From an uncultured Clostridia bacterium (GTDB lineage: Bacteria; Bacillota; Clostridia; Oscillospirales; Acutalibacteraceae), in assembly GCA_944384835.1 (NCBI GenBank), contig CALWUU010000028.1:52983-116982 (forward strand): a DNA stretch of 64,000 nt, given 5' to 3'. Below, one piece after another: positions 1-8,726 of this stretch. The notes beneath the pieces are model-generated. The model saw only the letters and a program-made list of their open reading frames with translations, was not told the origin of the DNA and made no database searches. The translations under genes and the position numbers were made by a program. Positions within the stretch are counted from its first letter, which is position 1, and each line of letters opens with the position of its first letter.

Positions 1-30
1 GCGCTTCCTCCAATGGAGGGTAAGCAATGA
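1..30 (+). CDS. mreC: MreC C-terminal end (partial, 5' end outside window)
   Basis: Frame 1 reads ALPPMEGKQ and stops at TGA 28-30, overlapping the mreD ATG in an ATGA junction. MreC (a cell-shape scaffold on the outer face of the membrane) precedes MreD in most Firmicutes. The call rests only on that context and on the translational overlap. Frame 3 also stops nearby (TAA 21-23), so the frame is not certain. Confidence 0.4.
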   Translation, partial: ALPPMEGKQ

Positions 31-545
31 AGCATTTTCGAGTATTAAGATACATTGCGTATACCATTGAAATAATCGTATTTTTTATGATACAGCAAAC
101 CCCTGGGCTCATACCGTCTTTTTACGGAATTCTTCCAACACTGCTAATTCCCATTGCATGTTCTGTCGCTATGTTTGAAGGACCGGTTTGCTCTTTGCTT
201 TATGGTGTATTCAGTGGATTCTTATTAGACTATGGCGCCAACTCCACCTTTGGATTTCACGCCCTGATTTTGGGGTTGATTTGCTTTATCATCTCTTATT
301 TGGTACAGGACGTATTCCATAATAACTTTTTGACCGGCCTGATTATGATATTGGCTGCAATTCTTATTGTTATACTTCTGCAATGGTTGTTTTTATATAT
401 TGTAAAGGGATACGATTCTATTGGATATGTACTCTACCGCCATTACTTACCACGTGCTGCCTATACCTTTTTATTGGTTCCTTTGTTTTACTATTTTAAT
501 CGTGGACTTTTTTATCTTTTACGGGAAAACCGTTCCAAATCTTAA
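27..545 (+). CDS. mreD: Rod shape-determining protein MreD
   Basis: This 172-residue, very hydrophobic protein has about five predicted membrane segments and the length usual for MreD. MreD is the integral-membrane part of the elongasome that links MreB filaments to peptidoglycan synthases. The start ATG follows TGGAGGG at a good distance and overlaps the stop of the preceding frame. The next gene is a class B PBP2, the normal MreCD partner, which supports the call because MreD sequences are poorly conserved. No MreB is visible; it should lie to the left of the window. Confidence 0.85.
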   Translation: MKHFRVLRYIAYTIEIIVFFMIQQTPGLIPSFYGILPTLLIPIACSVAMFEGPVCSLLYGVFSGFLLDYGANSTFGFHALILGLICFIISYLVQDVFHNNFLTGLIMILAAILIVILLQWLFLYIVKGYDSIGYVLYRHYLPRAAYTFLLVPLFYYFNRGLFYLLRENRSKS

Positions 546-665
546 AGCATAAAATACTCTCTTTACTGATTTTTTCTCTTTTGTTCACTCATCCGTCATA
601 TTGCTATGCAAAAATAAACATATTTACAGTAATGCTTTCGTTTAGTAAAGAAAGGAGCCGCGCAT

Positions 666-2783
666 TTGAAATTTCGTAAATCCGGAAAAAGACAACAAAG
701 AACTTTAAAAGATCGTATGAAATTACGTTATGCTACATTGAGCGGTATCCTTTTGTTTTGTATGGGCGTATTTGTATACAGACTGGTTGATTGGCAGCTG
801 ATCAATGGCGAACTGTATTTACAGCAAGCAGACGCAACCTATGTTTCTACTGTAAATTTAAGCGCTGCCCGCGGAGAAATTGTCGATACAAACGGCGAAC
901 CGCTGGCTGTAAACAAAACCGAATACAATGTTACATTCGACCAAACTTATTTAGACAGCGACAATCAAAATGATGTGATTTTGAATCTAATTCATCTGCT
1001 TGACCAAAGAAATGAACCTTGGGTAGACGAGCTTCCCATTGTGATAAACGATAATGGTGAATATGAGTTTGTAGAAGGAAAAGAAGCAGAAATAGAAGAA
1101 TTAAAAGGAAAGAACTTTTTAAATCTGAACTCTTACGCTACGGCAGAAATGTGCATGCAGCAATTAATGGAATTATACCATATTGAAGGGTACTCCCCTG
1201 AAGATACCAGAGATATTTGTTCCGTGCGCTATAATATGACCCGTAAAATGTTCAGCATTTCCAATCCTTATACATTTGCTGAAGATATTTCGAGAGATAC
1301 CGCCTCCATCATCCAAGAAAATTCTACCAATTTAGCAGGCGTCACCATTGAAATTACCACTGTAAGAGAGTATGCAGACGGAACGTTGGCTCCCCATCTG
1401 ATTGGAACCATAGGTTCTTTGACAGAAGATGAATATAATACTTTAAAAGATGAGGGATATGCCTATAATGATACAATAGGAAAAAGCGGTATTGAAGCTG
1501 CGTTTGAAGAAGAATTAAGAGGCACTGACGGCACCAAAGTGGTGGAAACAAATCCTGACGGAACAGTAAATTCTGATACTGTTACCCAGCAGCCTGTGGC
1601 CGGAAATACAGTTTACACTACTTTAGACAGTAATTTGCAAAAAGTGGCTAATGTATCTCTTTCAAATAATGTACAGGCTGCTCAAAGCGCCGGCGCTTCT
1701 ACTTCAACGCAGTATGATGGTGAAGATTGCGTAGCAGGTGCTGCCGTTGTTCTAAATGTAGAAGATTTTTCCATATTGGCAGCGTCATCTTATCCAAGCT
1801 ACGATTTGACCCAATATTTGGAAGACAGCAATTACTATACATCATTGGCAACAGATGAAACAAACAAACCGCTGCTAAACCGCGCATTTGACGGAAACTA
1901 TGTTCCCGGTTCTGTATTTAAACCGCTGGTTGCAGCTGCAGCATTGCAGGAAGGAACTATTGATACCAACACACATGTGGTATGTAACCATTATTATACC
2001 TTTTACGCTCCAAGCTATACTCCAACTTGTTTAGGATGGCACGGCAGTGTAAATTTACAAGAAGCAATCCAAGTGTCCTGCAACGTATTCTTTTATGAAG
2101 TAGGACGATTGCTGGGCATTGATAATATCGACTTATACGCAAAACAATTCGGTTTAGGAGAAGCAACCGGTGTAGAAATAGGGGAAAGCACAGGTACGTT
2201 GGCAAGTCCTGAGTACCGCACCAGCAATGGGGGAGTTTGGCAGCCCGGTGACGTGATTCAGGCCGCAATCGGACAGTCAGATAATGCTTTTACACCACTG
2301 CAGCTTGCAACTTATTGTGCTACCATTGCCAATAATGGTACTCGCCTGAAAACACACCTTGTAAAACAAGTAACCAACTATAATCGGGATCAAGTCATTT
2401 CAGAAACGGAACCTGAAGTGGTTTCTCAAGTTGATATTTCTGAGGAAAATCTTAAAATTGTTCAGGAAGCTATGAAAACAGTAACACAGTCAGGCGGTAC
2501 GGCAAATTCTGTATTTGGTGATTATGGAATTACCATTGCCGCAAAAACAGGTACCGCTGAAAACCCGGGACATTCAGACAATGTAACGTTTATCGCTTAT
2601 GCGCCTTATGACGACCCGGAAATTGCCGTTGCGGTGGTATTGGAATACGGTTCAAGGGGTACTTATGCTATGAATGTTGCCAAAGACATTTTTGACGCTT
2701 ATTTTTATGGCAAAACCGTGGACGAAAACGGAAACTTAGTTATGCCGGAAGAAACCGATAGTTCTAGCACAGCAAATGAATAA
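666..2783 (+). CDS. mrdA: Penicillin-binding protein 2 (class B transpeptidase)
   Basis: A 705-residue class B PBP that cross-links peptidoglycan during elongation. It has a short basic cytoplasmic tail, one membrane anchor at about residues 22-44, a PBP dimerisation domain with the RGEIVDTNG motif near residue 70, then a transpeptidase domain. All three active-site motifs are present: SVFK (Ser416-Lys419), SCN (Ser471-Asn473) and KTGT (Lys627-Gly629). Translation starts at TTG 666 behind AAAGGAG. The gene follows mreD after 120 bp, so it belongs to the shape operon. No RodA partner is encoded nearby. Confidence 0.93.
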   Translation: MKFRKSGKRQQRTLKDRMKLRYATLSGILLFCMGVFVYRLVDWQLINGELYLQQADATYVSTVNLSAARGEIVDTNGEPLAVNKTEYNVTFDQTYLDSDNQNDVILNLIHLLDQRNEPWVDELPIVINDNGEYEFVEGKEAEIEELKGKNFLNLNSYATAEMCMQQLMELYHIEGYSPEDTRDICSVRYNMTRKMFSISNPYTFAEDISRDTASIIQENSTNLAGVTIEITTVREYADGTLAPHLIGTIGSLTEDEYNTLKDEGYAYNDTIGKSGIEAAFEEELRGTDGTKVVETNPDGTVNSDTVTQQPVAGNTVYTTLDSNLQKVANVSLSNNVQAAQSAGASTSTQYDGEDCVAGAAVVLNVEDFSILAASSYPSYDLTQYLEDSNYYTSLATDETNKPLLNRAFDGNYVPGSVFKPLVAAAALQEGTIDTNTHVVCNHYYTFYAPSYTPTCLGWHGSVNLQEAIQVSCNVFFYEVGRLLGIDNIDLYAKQFGLGEATGVEIGESTGTLASPEYRTSNGGVWQPGDVIQAAIGQSDNAFTPLQLATYCATIANNGTRLKTHLVKQVTNYNRDQVISETEPEVVSQVDISEENLKIVQEAMKTVTQSGGTANSVFGDYGITIAAKTGTAENPGHSDNVTFIAYAPYDDPEIAVAVVLEYGSRGTYAMNVAKDIFDAYFYGKTVDENGNLVMPEETDSSSTANE

Positions 2784-2832
2784 AATATTCCAAAAAATTA
2801 CAAAAATAGCTGTGTTTTATAAAAACCTGTGC

Positions 2833-3010
2833 TATAATATAGGTTATGAAAAATAAAGCAGTCACTTTATGAAATGGTCAAAAAGATTCAAAATTTTTCA
2901 GCATTATTACTGTGATATCCTGAGTTTTTATGAATCTTTTGTGAATTTATCTTTATTAACTCTAAAACTATACAAAAAATTTTGACTGCTATACTGAATT
3001 ATGGTAAAAT
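2833..3010 (+). promoter_or_regulatory. Leader and promoter region of the minD gene
   Basis: A sigma-A-like promoter TTGACT (2982-2987), 17 bp, TAAAAT (3005-3010) lies just before minD. A second, extended -10 (TGTGCTATAAT, hexamer 2833-2838) sits inside an AACCT/AGGTT inverted repeat 150 bp upstream. Between them, CAAAAAGATTCA (from about 2879) and TGAATCTTTTG (to about 2941) can pair in an 11-bp stem with a large loop. Seen directly; the function of the long leader is unknown. Confidence 0.5.
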
Positions 3011-3027
3011 ATTGATGAGGTTTTTAT

Positions 3028-3783
3028 ATGGGATTGGTAACAGTTATTACATCCGGCAAGGGCGGAGCAGGCAAATCTACTATTAGCGTAGGCTTAGGCT
3101 GTACTCTTGCGAAAAACGGAAAAAGAGTTCTCTTAATCGACGGAGATGCAGGTCTTCGCAGCTTAGATGCCATGCTCGGCATAGACAAACAACTGGTATT
3201 TGATATTTCTGACATTGTAAACGGAAATTGCGAACCGATTAAAGCAATTTATTCTTGCCAGGAATTTACTGGGTTAAACAATCTATTTGTGCTGCCGGCA
3301 CCCGCTTTGGAAAAAAACACAATTCATCCGGAAGTGATGAAGCAATTGGTTCCTATTTTATCCAGATATTATGACCATGTGATTATCGACTGTCCGGCAG
3401 GTATTGGTAAAGGTTTTATTTCCGCTGTAGCGGCCGCAGACCGTGCTTTGGTAATAAGTACGCCCGACCATATTTGTATTCGTGACAGTGATAAGGTTCG
3501 TCAATTATTAGAGGAACAAGGTATACGCCAACAACGTTTGGTGATAAATCGTTTTAGTTTTGAGGCATTTCGTAAAATGCAGCATTTTCAGGATATTGAT
3601 ACGATTATTGATGAAACCGGCATTCGTTTAATTGCTGTACTGCCGGATGATTTTCTTTTGCAGGCTAATCCGGCAAAAGCTGTGGTAAATCATCCGCGTT
3701 GCTCCGGAACAATGGCTTTACAGCGTTTGGCGGCGCGTCTTGAAGGTGAGTCTGTTCCTCTATTCCCATTAGAAAGATTATAA
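3028..3783 (+). CDS. minD: MinD/ParA-family septum-site ATPase
   Basis: A 251-residue deviant Walker A ATPase (SGKGGAGKST, residues 9-18) of the MinD/ParA group. It carries VLLIDGDAGLRSLD after the P-loop and the IDCPAG Walker B-type motif. MinD positions the division septum by recruiting MinC to the membrane. The location, directly after mreD-PBP2 and before mgsA, is the standard one for minD in Clostridia. Two things are odd: no minC or minE flanks it, and the C-terminus (ending VPLFPLERL) is shorter than the usual 265-270 residues and lacks an obvious basic amphipathic membrane-targeting helix. It could therefore be a MinD-like orphan rather than a classical MinD. Confidence 0.8.
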   Translation: MGLVTVITSGKGGAGKSTISVGLGCTLAKNGKRVLLIDGDAGLRSLDAMLGIDKQLVFDISDIVNGNCEPIKAIYSCQEFTGLNNLFVLPAPALEKNTIHPEVMKQLVPILSRYYDHVIIDCPAGIGKGFISAVAAADRALVISTPDHICIRDSDKVRQLLEEQGIRQQRLVINRFSFEAFRKMQHFQDIDTIIDETGIRLIAVLPDDFLLQANPAKAVVNHPRCSGTMALQRLAARLEGESVPLFPLERL

Positions 3784-3825
3784 TCATCTTCCGTTTCAAT
3801 TTTATATGTAAAAGGAGGGGCGATC

Positions 3826-4233
3826 GTGAACATTGCTTTAATTGCACACGACGCGAAAAAAGAATTAATGGTACAGTTCTGTATTGCGTATTGCGGGGTA
3901 CTTAGCCGCCATAATTTATGTGCCACCGGTACTACAGGTAAAATGGTAACCGAAGCAACCGGACTTAAAATTCAGCGCTTTTTATCCGGCGCGCAAGGAG
4001 GCGACCAGCAAATTGCTTCCCGCATCGCATGTAATGAAATTGACATGCTTCTGTTTTTCCGTGACTCTTTAACACCAAAGCCGCACGAACCAAGCGACAT
4101 GCATTTATTGCGCTTATGCGATGCGCACAATATTCCATTTGCAACGAATATTGCAACTGGTGAAGTTCTGATTCATGGTCTGGAACGCGGAGATTTGGAA
4201 TGGCGTAACTTGTTAAGAGAACCCGGTATGTAA
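3826..4233 (+). CDS. mgsA: Methylglyoxal synthase
   Basis: A 135-residue cytoplasmic enzyme converting dihydroxyacetone phosphate to methylglyoxal and phosphate, a bypass of lower glycolysis under phosphate limitation. Family hallmarks are the IAHDAKKELM start, the TGTTG phosphate-binding loop (residues 34-38), GGDQQI with the catalytic Asp60, and FFRD (77-80). The length is slightly short of the 150 residues usual in enterobacteria but normal for Firmicutes. The GTG start at 3826 is preceded by a strong AAAGGAGGGG. It lies 42 bp after minD, probably in one transcript, and a terminator follows. Confidence 0.95.
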   Translation: MNIALIAHDAKKELMVQFCIAYCGVLSRHNLCATGTTGKMVTEATGLKIQRFLSGAQGGDQQIASRIACNEIDMLLFFRDSLTPKPHEPSDMHLLRLCDAHNIPFATNIATGEVLIHGLERGDLEWRNLLREPGM

Positions 4234-4251
4234 TGAAACTGAATCAATAAC

Positions 4252-4293
4252 AAAAAGAGTTTTTGCTGATTTTATTAGTAAAAACTCTTTTTT
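4252..4293 (+). terminator. Rho-independent terminator after mgsA
   Basis: A 13-bp stem (AAAAAGAGTTTTT / AAAAACTCTTTTT) with a 15-nt loop and a T run. It closes the mre-PBP2-minD-mgsA group. Confidence 0.8.
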
Positions 4294-4384
4294 GTTTATA
4301 GATATTTTAAACATATATTTTCTATACAAATTTAGTATACATTAACAAAATTATTCTTTTTATACGCTTTTTTCATTTTTTATA

Positions 4385-4513
4385 TTGTCAATAGAAAAAA
4401 TCTATGCTATATTTTGAGTTACCTTTAGCTAACTTCTATATTATTTCTGTAAAATACTTTTGTCTTGTCGAATAAAAAGACTTACACACACATGTAAGTT
4501 AGCATACACTAAC
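4385..4513 (+). promoter_or_regulatory. Promoter with inverted-repeat operators of the iron ABC transporter
   Basis: A clear promoter, TTGTCA (4385-4390), 17 bp, TATATT (4408-4413). An inverted repeat AGTTACC-TTTA-GCTAACT (4417-4434) sits at the expected start site. Further down are ACTTACA-cacaca-TGTAAGT (about 4480-4500) and GTTAG-catacA-CTAAC (4498-4513). GTTAGC half-sites resemble DtxR/IdeR/MntR boxes, so repression by a metal-dependent DtxR-type regulator is a fair inference. No regulator gene is adjacent. Confidence 0.6.
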
Positions 4514-4529
4514 AGGTTTGGGGGTAATC

Positions 4530-5573
4530 ATGAAAAGCAGACTTTTAACCATCATTTTAGCCGTCACCTTATTTCTTTTGGCAATTCTTTCCCTTTTTGT
4601 GGGCGTGATGGATATCAACTTAGCTTCTTTATTTTCCGGTGATGCAAAACAATGGGAAATTTTTATAGTTTCCAGATTACCCAGACTATTGGCAATATTG
4701 TGTACCGGCGTTGGTATGAGCGTAGCCGGTTTAATCATGCAGCAGCTTTGTATGAATAAATTTGTTTCACCTACGACAGGAGCAACCATTTCATCCGCTC
4801 AATTGGGCATTTTGCTGGCATTATTATTTATGCCGGGCTCTACTTTGTGGGGACGGGCGATGTTTGCATTTGCTACCGCGATTCTTGGCACATGGCTATT
4901 TGTCTGGTTTATTCAAAGAGTAAAGTTTAAAGATGTTGTTATGGTTCCTCTGGTTGGTATCATGTTCGGCAATGTAATCGGCGGTATTACCAATTTTCTG
5001 GCCTATAAATTTGAAATGACACAGGCATTATCCTCTTGGTTAGTCGGTCATTTCTCTCTTGTCATAAAAGGCAGATACGAAATTGTTTATTTGGTTGTTC
5101 CCCTTGTAATCATTGCATTTATTTTTGCCAATCATTTTAATATTGTTGGTATGGGCAAAGACTTTTCAAAAAACCTGGGTGTAAATTATAACGTGATTTT
5201 ATTTATGGGGCTCACCATTGCCGCTGTGATTACCGCATCTGTAGTGGTAGTAGTAGGTGCTATTTCGTATATTGGTCTGATTGTGCCAAATGTGGTAGCC
5301 ATGTTTAAAGGAGATAAAATACGCGGCACTTTGGTAGATACTGCTTTGTTTGGAGCAATATTTGTACTGGTTTGCGATATGATAGGCAGAGTGGTAATTG
5401 CTCCGTATGAACTGCCAATTGAGCTGATTGTAGGTATTTTAGGAAGCATTTTATTCATCGGTCTGCTATTATACCGTTTGAAAAACGGGAGAAAGGCAAT
5501 CAGGCTCACAGGCTCCGGAACCACAGGATGCGGCAATTCCAGTTCCCACTTAGATGGAGGTAATCAAACATGA
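4530..5573 (+). CDS. Iron-siderophore ABC transporter permease (FecCD family, YclN/CeuB-like)
   Basis: About 347 residues with roughly nine membrane segments, a FecCD-family permease that forms half of the import channel for ferric siderophores. Conserved features include the SRLPRLLAILCTGVGMSVAGLIMQ region and the coupling segment near YIGLIVPNVV. The ATG at 4530 is preferred over TTG 4518 because the G-rich SD (4519-4523) lies between them. It overlaps the second permease by 4 bp. The order permease, permease, ATPase, binding protein matches yclNOPQ/ceuBCDE systems, which import catecholate siderophores such as petrobactin or enterobactin; the exact substrate is not readable. Confidence 0.88.
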   Translation: MKSRLLTIILAVTLFLLAILSLFVGVMDINLASLFSGDAKQWEIFIVSRLPRLLAILCTGVGMSVAGLIMQQLCMNKFVSPTTGATISSAQLGILLALLFMPGSTLWGRAMFAFATAILGTWLFVWFIQRVKFKDVVMVPLVGIMFGNVIGGITNFLAYKFEMTQALSSWLVGHFSLVIKGRYEIVYLVVPLVIIAFIFANHFNIVGMGKDFSKNLGVNYNVILFMGLTIAAVITASVVVVVGAISYIGLIVPNVVAMFKGDKIRGTLVDTALFGAIFVLVCDMIGRVVIAPYELPIELIVGILGSILFIGLLLYRLKNGRKAIRLTGSGTTGCGNSSSHLDGGNQT

Positions 5574-6547
5574 ATAAAGCCGTATTCCAATCGAACCTTA
5601 CAAAAATGATCATTTTATCTATTTTGGCTTTGAGCGCTGCTGCTGCTTATATGCTGATAGACGTGAATTTTACCAATGAAAAGCTGTTCTTATATGCAAT
5701 GAAAATTCGTACGCCTAAGTTGATTGTCATGATCATTACTGCCTTTGCCATTGGCGGAGCTTCTATTGTGTTTCAATCTGTAATCAACAATCGCATTGTA
5801 ACCCCATGTTTGCTGGGCATGAATTCGCTTTATACTTTAATTCATACCGCTGTAATCTTTTTTGCTGGTTCAAGCAGTATTCTTGCGGTAAATGCCAACC
5901 TTGCGTTTGCTGCTGATTTAATCATTATGGGGGTAACAGCAACGTTAATTTATAGTTATTTTTTTAAAAAAACAAAACACAATGTATTATATGTATTACT
6001 GATAGGCACTGTCCTTACTTCTTTGTTTTCCAGCATTCAGTCCACTCTGACAAGGGTTATGGATCCAAATGAATATGATAATCTATTAAATACCCTTGTA
6101 GCCAGCTTTAGTAATATCAACACAGAAATTATTATTTTTTCCGTCATCGTTTTAGGTGCAGTGATTGCTTTTTTAGGAAAGGATTTGTCTGTTTTAAATG
6201 TTCTCACACTTGGAAAAAATCAGGCAATTAATCTTGGCGTAAATTATGACAGAAGCGTACGCCGCCTGCTTTTGGGCGTGACCTTATTTATTGCTGTTGC
6301 TACTGCCATGGTAGGACCAATTTCTTTTCTTGGATTGATTATTGCCAACCTGTCAAGACAATTGCTAAAAACATATAAACATAGTTTCTTAATGTTAGGG
6401 TCTGCTTTGTTTGGAATCATTGTACTTGTGGGAGGACAATTGATCGTAGAACAAATTTTTACTTATTCCGTTCCTATCAGTGTTTTTATAACAGTAGGAG
6501 GAGGCCTTTACTTCCTGTATCTTCTATTAACGAGAAGGAGTGTATGA
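5570..6547 (+). CDS. Iron-siderophore ABC transporter permease (FecCD family, YclO/CeuC-like)
   Basis: A 325-residue second FecCD-type permease, with about nine membrane segments and the matching motifs (RTPKLIVMIITAFAIGGASI near residue 45, GPISFLGLI near 250). It is expected to pair with the preceding permease as a heterodimeric channel. Translation is coupled: its ATG at 5570 overlaps the previous TGA. It ends in an ATGA overlap region with the ATPase gene. The family is certain; substrate specificity is not. Confidence 0.88.
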   Translation: MNKAVFQSNLTKMIILSILALSAAAAYMLIDVNFTNEKLFLYAMKIRTPKLIVMIITAFAIGGASIVFQSVINNRIVTPCLLGMNSLYTLIHTAVIFFAGSSSILAVNANLAFAADLIIMGVTATLIYSYFFKKTKHNVLYVLLIGTVLTSLFSSIQSTLTRVMDPNEYDNLLNTLVASFSNINTEIIIFSVIVLGAVIAFLGKDLSVLNVLTLGKNQAINLGVNYDRSVRRLLLGVTLFIAVATAMVGPISFLGLIIANLSRQLLKTYKHSFLMLGSALFGIIVLVGGQLIVEQIFTYSVPISVFITVGGGLYFLYLLLTRRSV

Positions 6548-6549
6548 TA

Positions 6550-7302
6550 ATGCAAATAAAAGATTTGACAAAAAAATATAATGGAAATCCTGTTGTAGAC
6601 TCGGTTGACCTGGAAATTCCAAAAGGAAAGGTAATTTCTTTTATTGGTCCCAACGGTGCAGGAAAATCTACTGTTATGGGAATGATTTCACGGTTAATTG
6701 CCCGTGACAGCGGATTGGTTGCCTTTGACGGCACAGATATTGAAAAATGGAAAAGCAAAGAGCTGTCAAAACGTCTGGCAATTTTAACGCAAAGCAACAA
6801 TATCCAAATGAAACTGACAGTACGGGAACTGGTAGCTTTTGGCCGTTTTCCTTATTCGGGAAATCGAACCACCAAAGAAGATGAAGAAATCATTCAGCAG
6901 GCAATTGCTTATATGGAGCTTGAGGAGTTTCAAGACAGATTTATTGACGAATTATCCGGCGGACAGCGTCAGCGTGCTTTAATCGCTATGGTTATTGCTC
7001 AGGATACGGATTACGTTTTATTGGACGAACCTACGAATAATCTGGATATTTACCACGCTACCAATATGATGAAAATCGTGCGCCGCCTTTGCGACGAATT
7101 AGGGAAAACCATCATATTGGTACTGCATGAAATCAATTATGCCGCATTTTATTCGGACTATATCTGCGCTTTTGTAGATGGTAAAGTAGCCAAATTCGGG
7201 ACTGTGAAGGAGGTGATGACAAAGGAAACTTTGTCAGAAATTTATAAGGTAGATTTTGAAATCCTGGAAATAGAGGGAAAACCTTTATCCATTTATTATT
7301 AA
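6550..7302 (+). CDS. Iron-siderophore ABC transporter ATP-binding protein (YclP/CeuD-like)
   Basis: A 250-residue ABC ATPase powering the FecCD channel. It has a Walker A GPNGAGKST near residue 33, the Q-loop ILTQSNN, the LSGGQRQRA signature, Walker B YVLLDEPTNN and the switch His in LVLHEIN. An ATG at 6544 overlaps the upstream stop, but AAGGAG (6535-6540) is better spaced (9 nt) for ATG 6550, which also fits family N-termini. The motif set is complete, so it should be active. Confidence 0.9.
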   Translation: MQIKDLTKKYNGNPVVDSVDLEIPKGKVISFIGPNGAGKSTVMGMISRLIARDSGLVAFDGTDIEKWKSKELSKRLAILTQSNNIQMKLTVRELVAFGRFPYSGNRTTKEDEEIIQQAIAYMELEEFQDRFIDELSGGQRQRALIAMVIAQDTDYVLLDEPTNNLDIYHATNMMKIVRRLCDELGKTIILVLHEINYAAFYSDYICAFVDGKVAKFGTVKEVMTKETLSEIYKVDFEILEIEGKPLSIYY

Positions 7303-7336
7303 ACAAACGAATATTATATTAAAAAGGAGTATCAGT

Positions 7337-8335
7337 ATGAGACATATGAAAAAATTTTTTGCTCTTGCAATCGCAGTCGTTATGGCAATCAGCTTAGCTG
7401 CTTGTTCCAGCAGCACATCAGGTTCTTCAGAAACAACTACAGACTCTGCGCAAAGCAGTCAGCCTGAAACAGTAACCATTAAGAGTTTAAATGCCAACGG
7501 TGAAGAAGTAGACTTAGAAGTGCCTTATAATCCTCAGCGCATTGCGATTTTAGATATGGCATCTTTGGATATTTTGGATGCTTTGGGAGTTGGAGACCGT
7601 GTAGTAGGTTCCGCCACTACTTCTCTGGACTACTTACAAAGCTATGTAACCAACACGGAAGCAGCGAATTTAGGCACCATTAAAGAGGCTGATATGGAAG
7701 CAGTCATGGCCTGCGAACCGGATGTTATTTTTATTGGCGGTCGTCTGTCCGCATCTTACGATGCTTTGAGTGAAATTGCTCCTGTTGTATATCTGGCAAC
7801 GGACTCTGAAGCAGGGGTGGTAGAAAGCGTAAAGAAAAACGCAAATACAGTTGCTGCTATGTTTGGTCTTGAAGATAAAGCAGAAAGTTTAATGGCTGAT
7901 TTTGATAGCCGCATTCAAACACTTGCTGATTTTGCAAAAGACAAAACAGCTATTGTGGGATTATGTACAAGCGGAAGCTTTAATGTATTAGGCAATGACG
8001 GTCGCTGTTCTATAATCGGCCGTGAAATTGGATTTGATAATGTTGGAGTAGACGCTCAAAATCAAACTTCCACTCATGGCAATGAAGCTTCTTTTGAATA
8101 TATTGTAGAGAAAAATCCTGATTATATCTTTGTTATGGACCGTGACGCTGCAATCGGAACCGACGGTGCAAAACTTGCGCAGGAAATTATGGAAAACGAA
8201 CTGGTTATGGGTACCGATGCATATAAAAACGGGCATATTGTTTATCTTGCACATCCGGCTGTATGGTATACCGCAGAAGGAGGCATCACTGCATTGGATC
8301 TCATGCTGCAAGATTTAGAAACAGCCTTGCTGTAA
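7337..8335 (+). CDS. Siderophore-binding lipoprotein (YclQ/CeuE-like)
   Basis: A 332-residue substrate-binding protein of the helical-backbone (PBP2_8 / FepB-BtuF) class that captures ferric siderophore outside the membrane. A lipoprotein signal peptide ends in the lipobox LAAC (Cys23), followed by a Ser/Thr-rich linker. PQRIAILDMASLDILDALGVGDRVVG and the DVIFIGGR segment are typical of the fold. It is the last gene of the operon, 34 bp after the ATPase, with AAGGAG 7 nt before the ATG, and is followed by a strong terminator. Confidence 0.9.
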   Translation: MRHMKKFFALAIAVVMAISLAACSSSTSGSSETTTDSAQSSQPETVTIKSLNANGEEVDLEVPYNPQRIAILDMASLDILDALGVGDRVVGSATTSLDYLQSYVTNTEAANLGTIKEADMEAVMACEPDVIFIGGRLSASYDALSEIAPVVYLATDSEAGVVESVKKNANTVAAMFGLEDKAESLMADFDSRIQTLADFAKDKTAIVGLCTSGSFNVLGNDGRCSIIGREIGFDNVGVDAQNQTSTHGNEASFEYIVEKNPDYIFVMDRDAAIGTDGAKLAQEIMENELVMGTDAYKNGHIVYLAHPAVWYTAEGGITALDLMLQDLETALL

Positions 8336-8400
8336 AACTAAAATGTAATAAACGGTTAAAGTAACACCTGCAGGATTTTTATATAAAACTATTATCAAAT

Positions 8401-8440
8401 AAAACAGGCATCTTGGAACCAAGATGCCTGTTTTATTATT
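8401..8440 (+). terminator. Terminator of the iron transporter operon
   Basis: AAAACAGGCATCTT and AAGATGCCTGTTTT form a perfect stem around a short GGAACC loop, followed by a T-rich tail. Confidence 0.85.
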
Positions 8441-8488
8441 TTTATTTTATTTTCCTGAGGAACGCCGATAGTTTTTCAGAGTGACCTT

Positions 8489-8726
8489 TTAAAAATAAGT
8501 ATTGCTTTTTCCTAATGTTTCCTTGTATATATCATCGGGAACGGTAGAAAAAACAGCGTACTGATCTCTTTTACGGGAAAGTTGAGAGATAGGAACACGT
8601 TTCTTTGTCCCAAAGAAAAAGTCACGAAAAATGAATTCTTCCACACTCCTAAGTTTTTTCTTATCCGGCCTTCTTATATTCTTCTAATCTTTCCGGGGTG
8701 AATTGGCGGTATTTCAGGAGGCCTGC
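8489..8726 (-). pseudogene. Degraded coding remnant downstream of the GNAT gene
   Basis: On the minus strand, the frame directly after the GNAT stop (TAG at 8727-8729) continues for 21 codons, including the peptide KYRQFTPERLEEYKKAG, and stops at TAA 8661-8663. A +1 shift then opens a codon-like stretch containing EEFIFRDFFFGTKKRVPISQ and KRDQYAVFSTVPDDIYKETL, ending at TAA 8489-8491. The amino-acid composition is protein-like although the frame is broken, so this is probably the decayed 3' end of a gene of unknown family. It fills the interval between the iron operon terminator and the GNAT gene. Confidence 0.35.
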
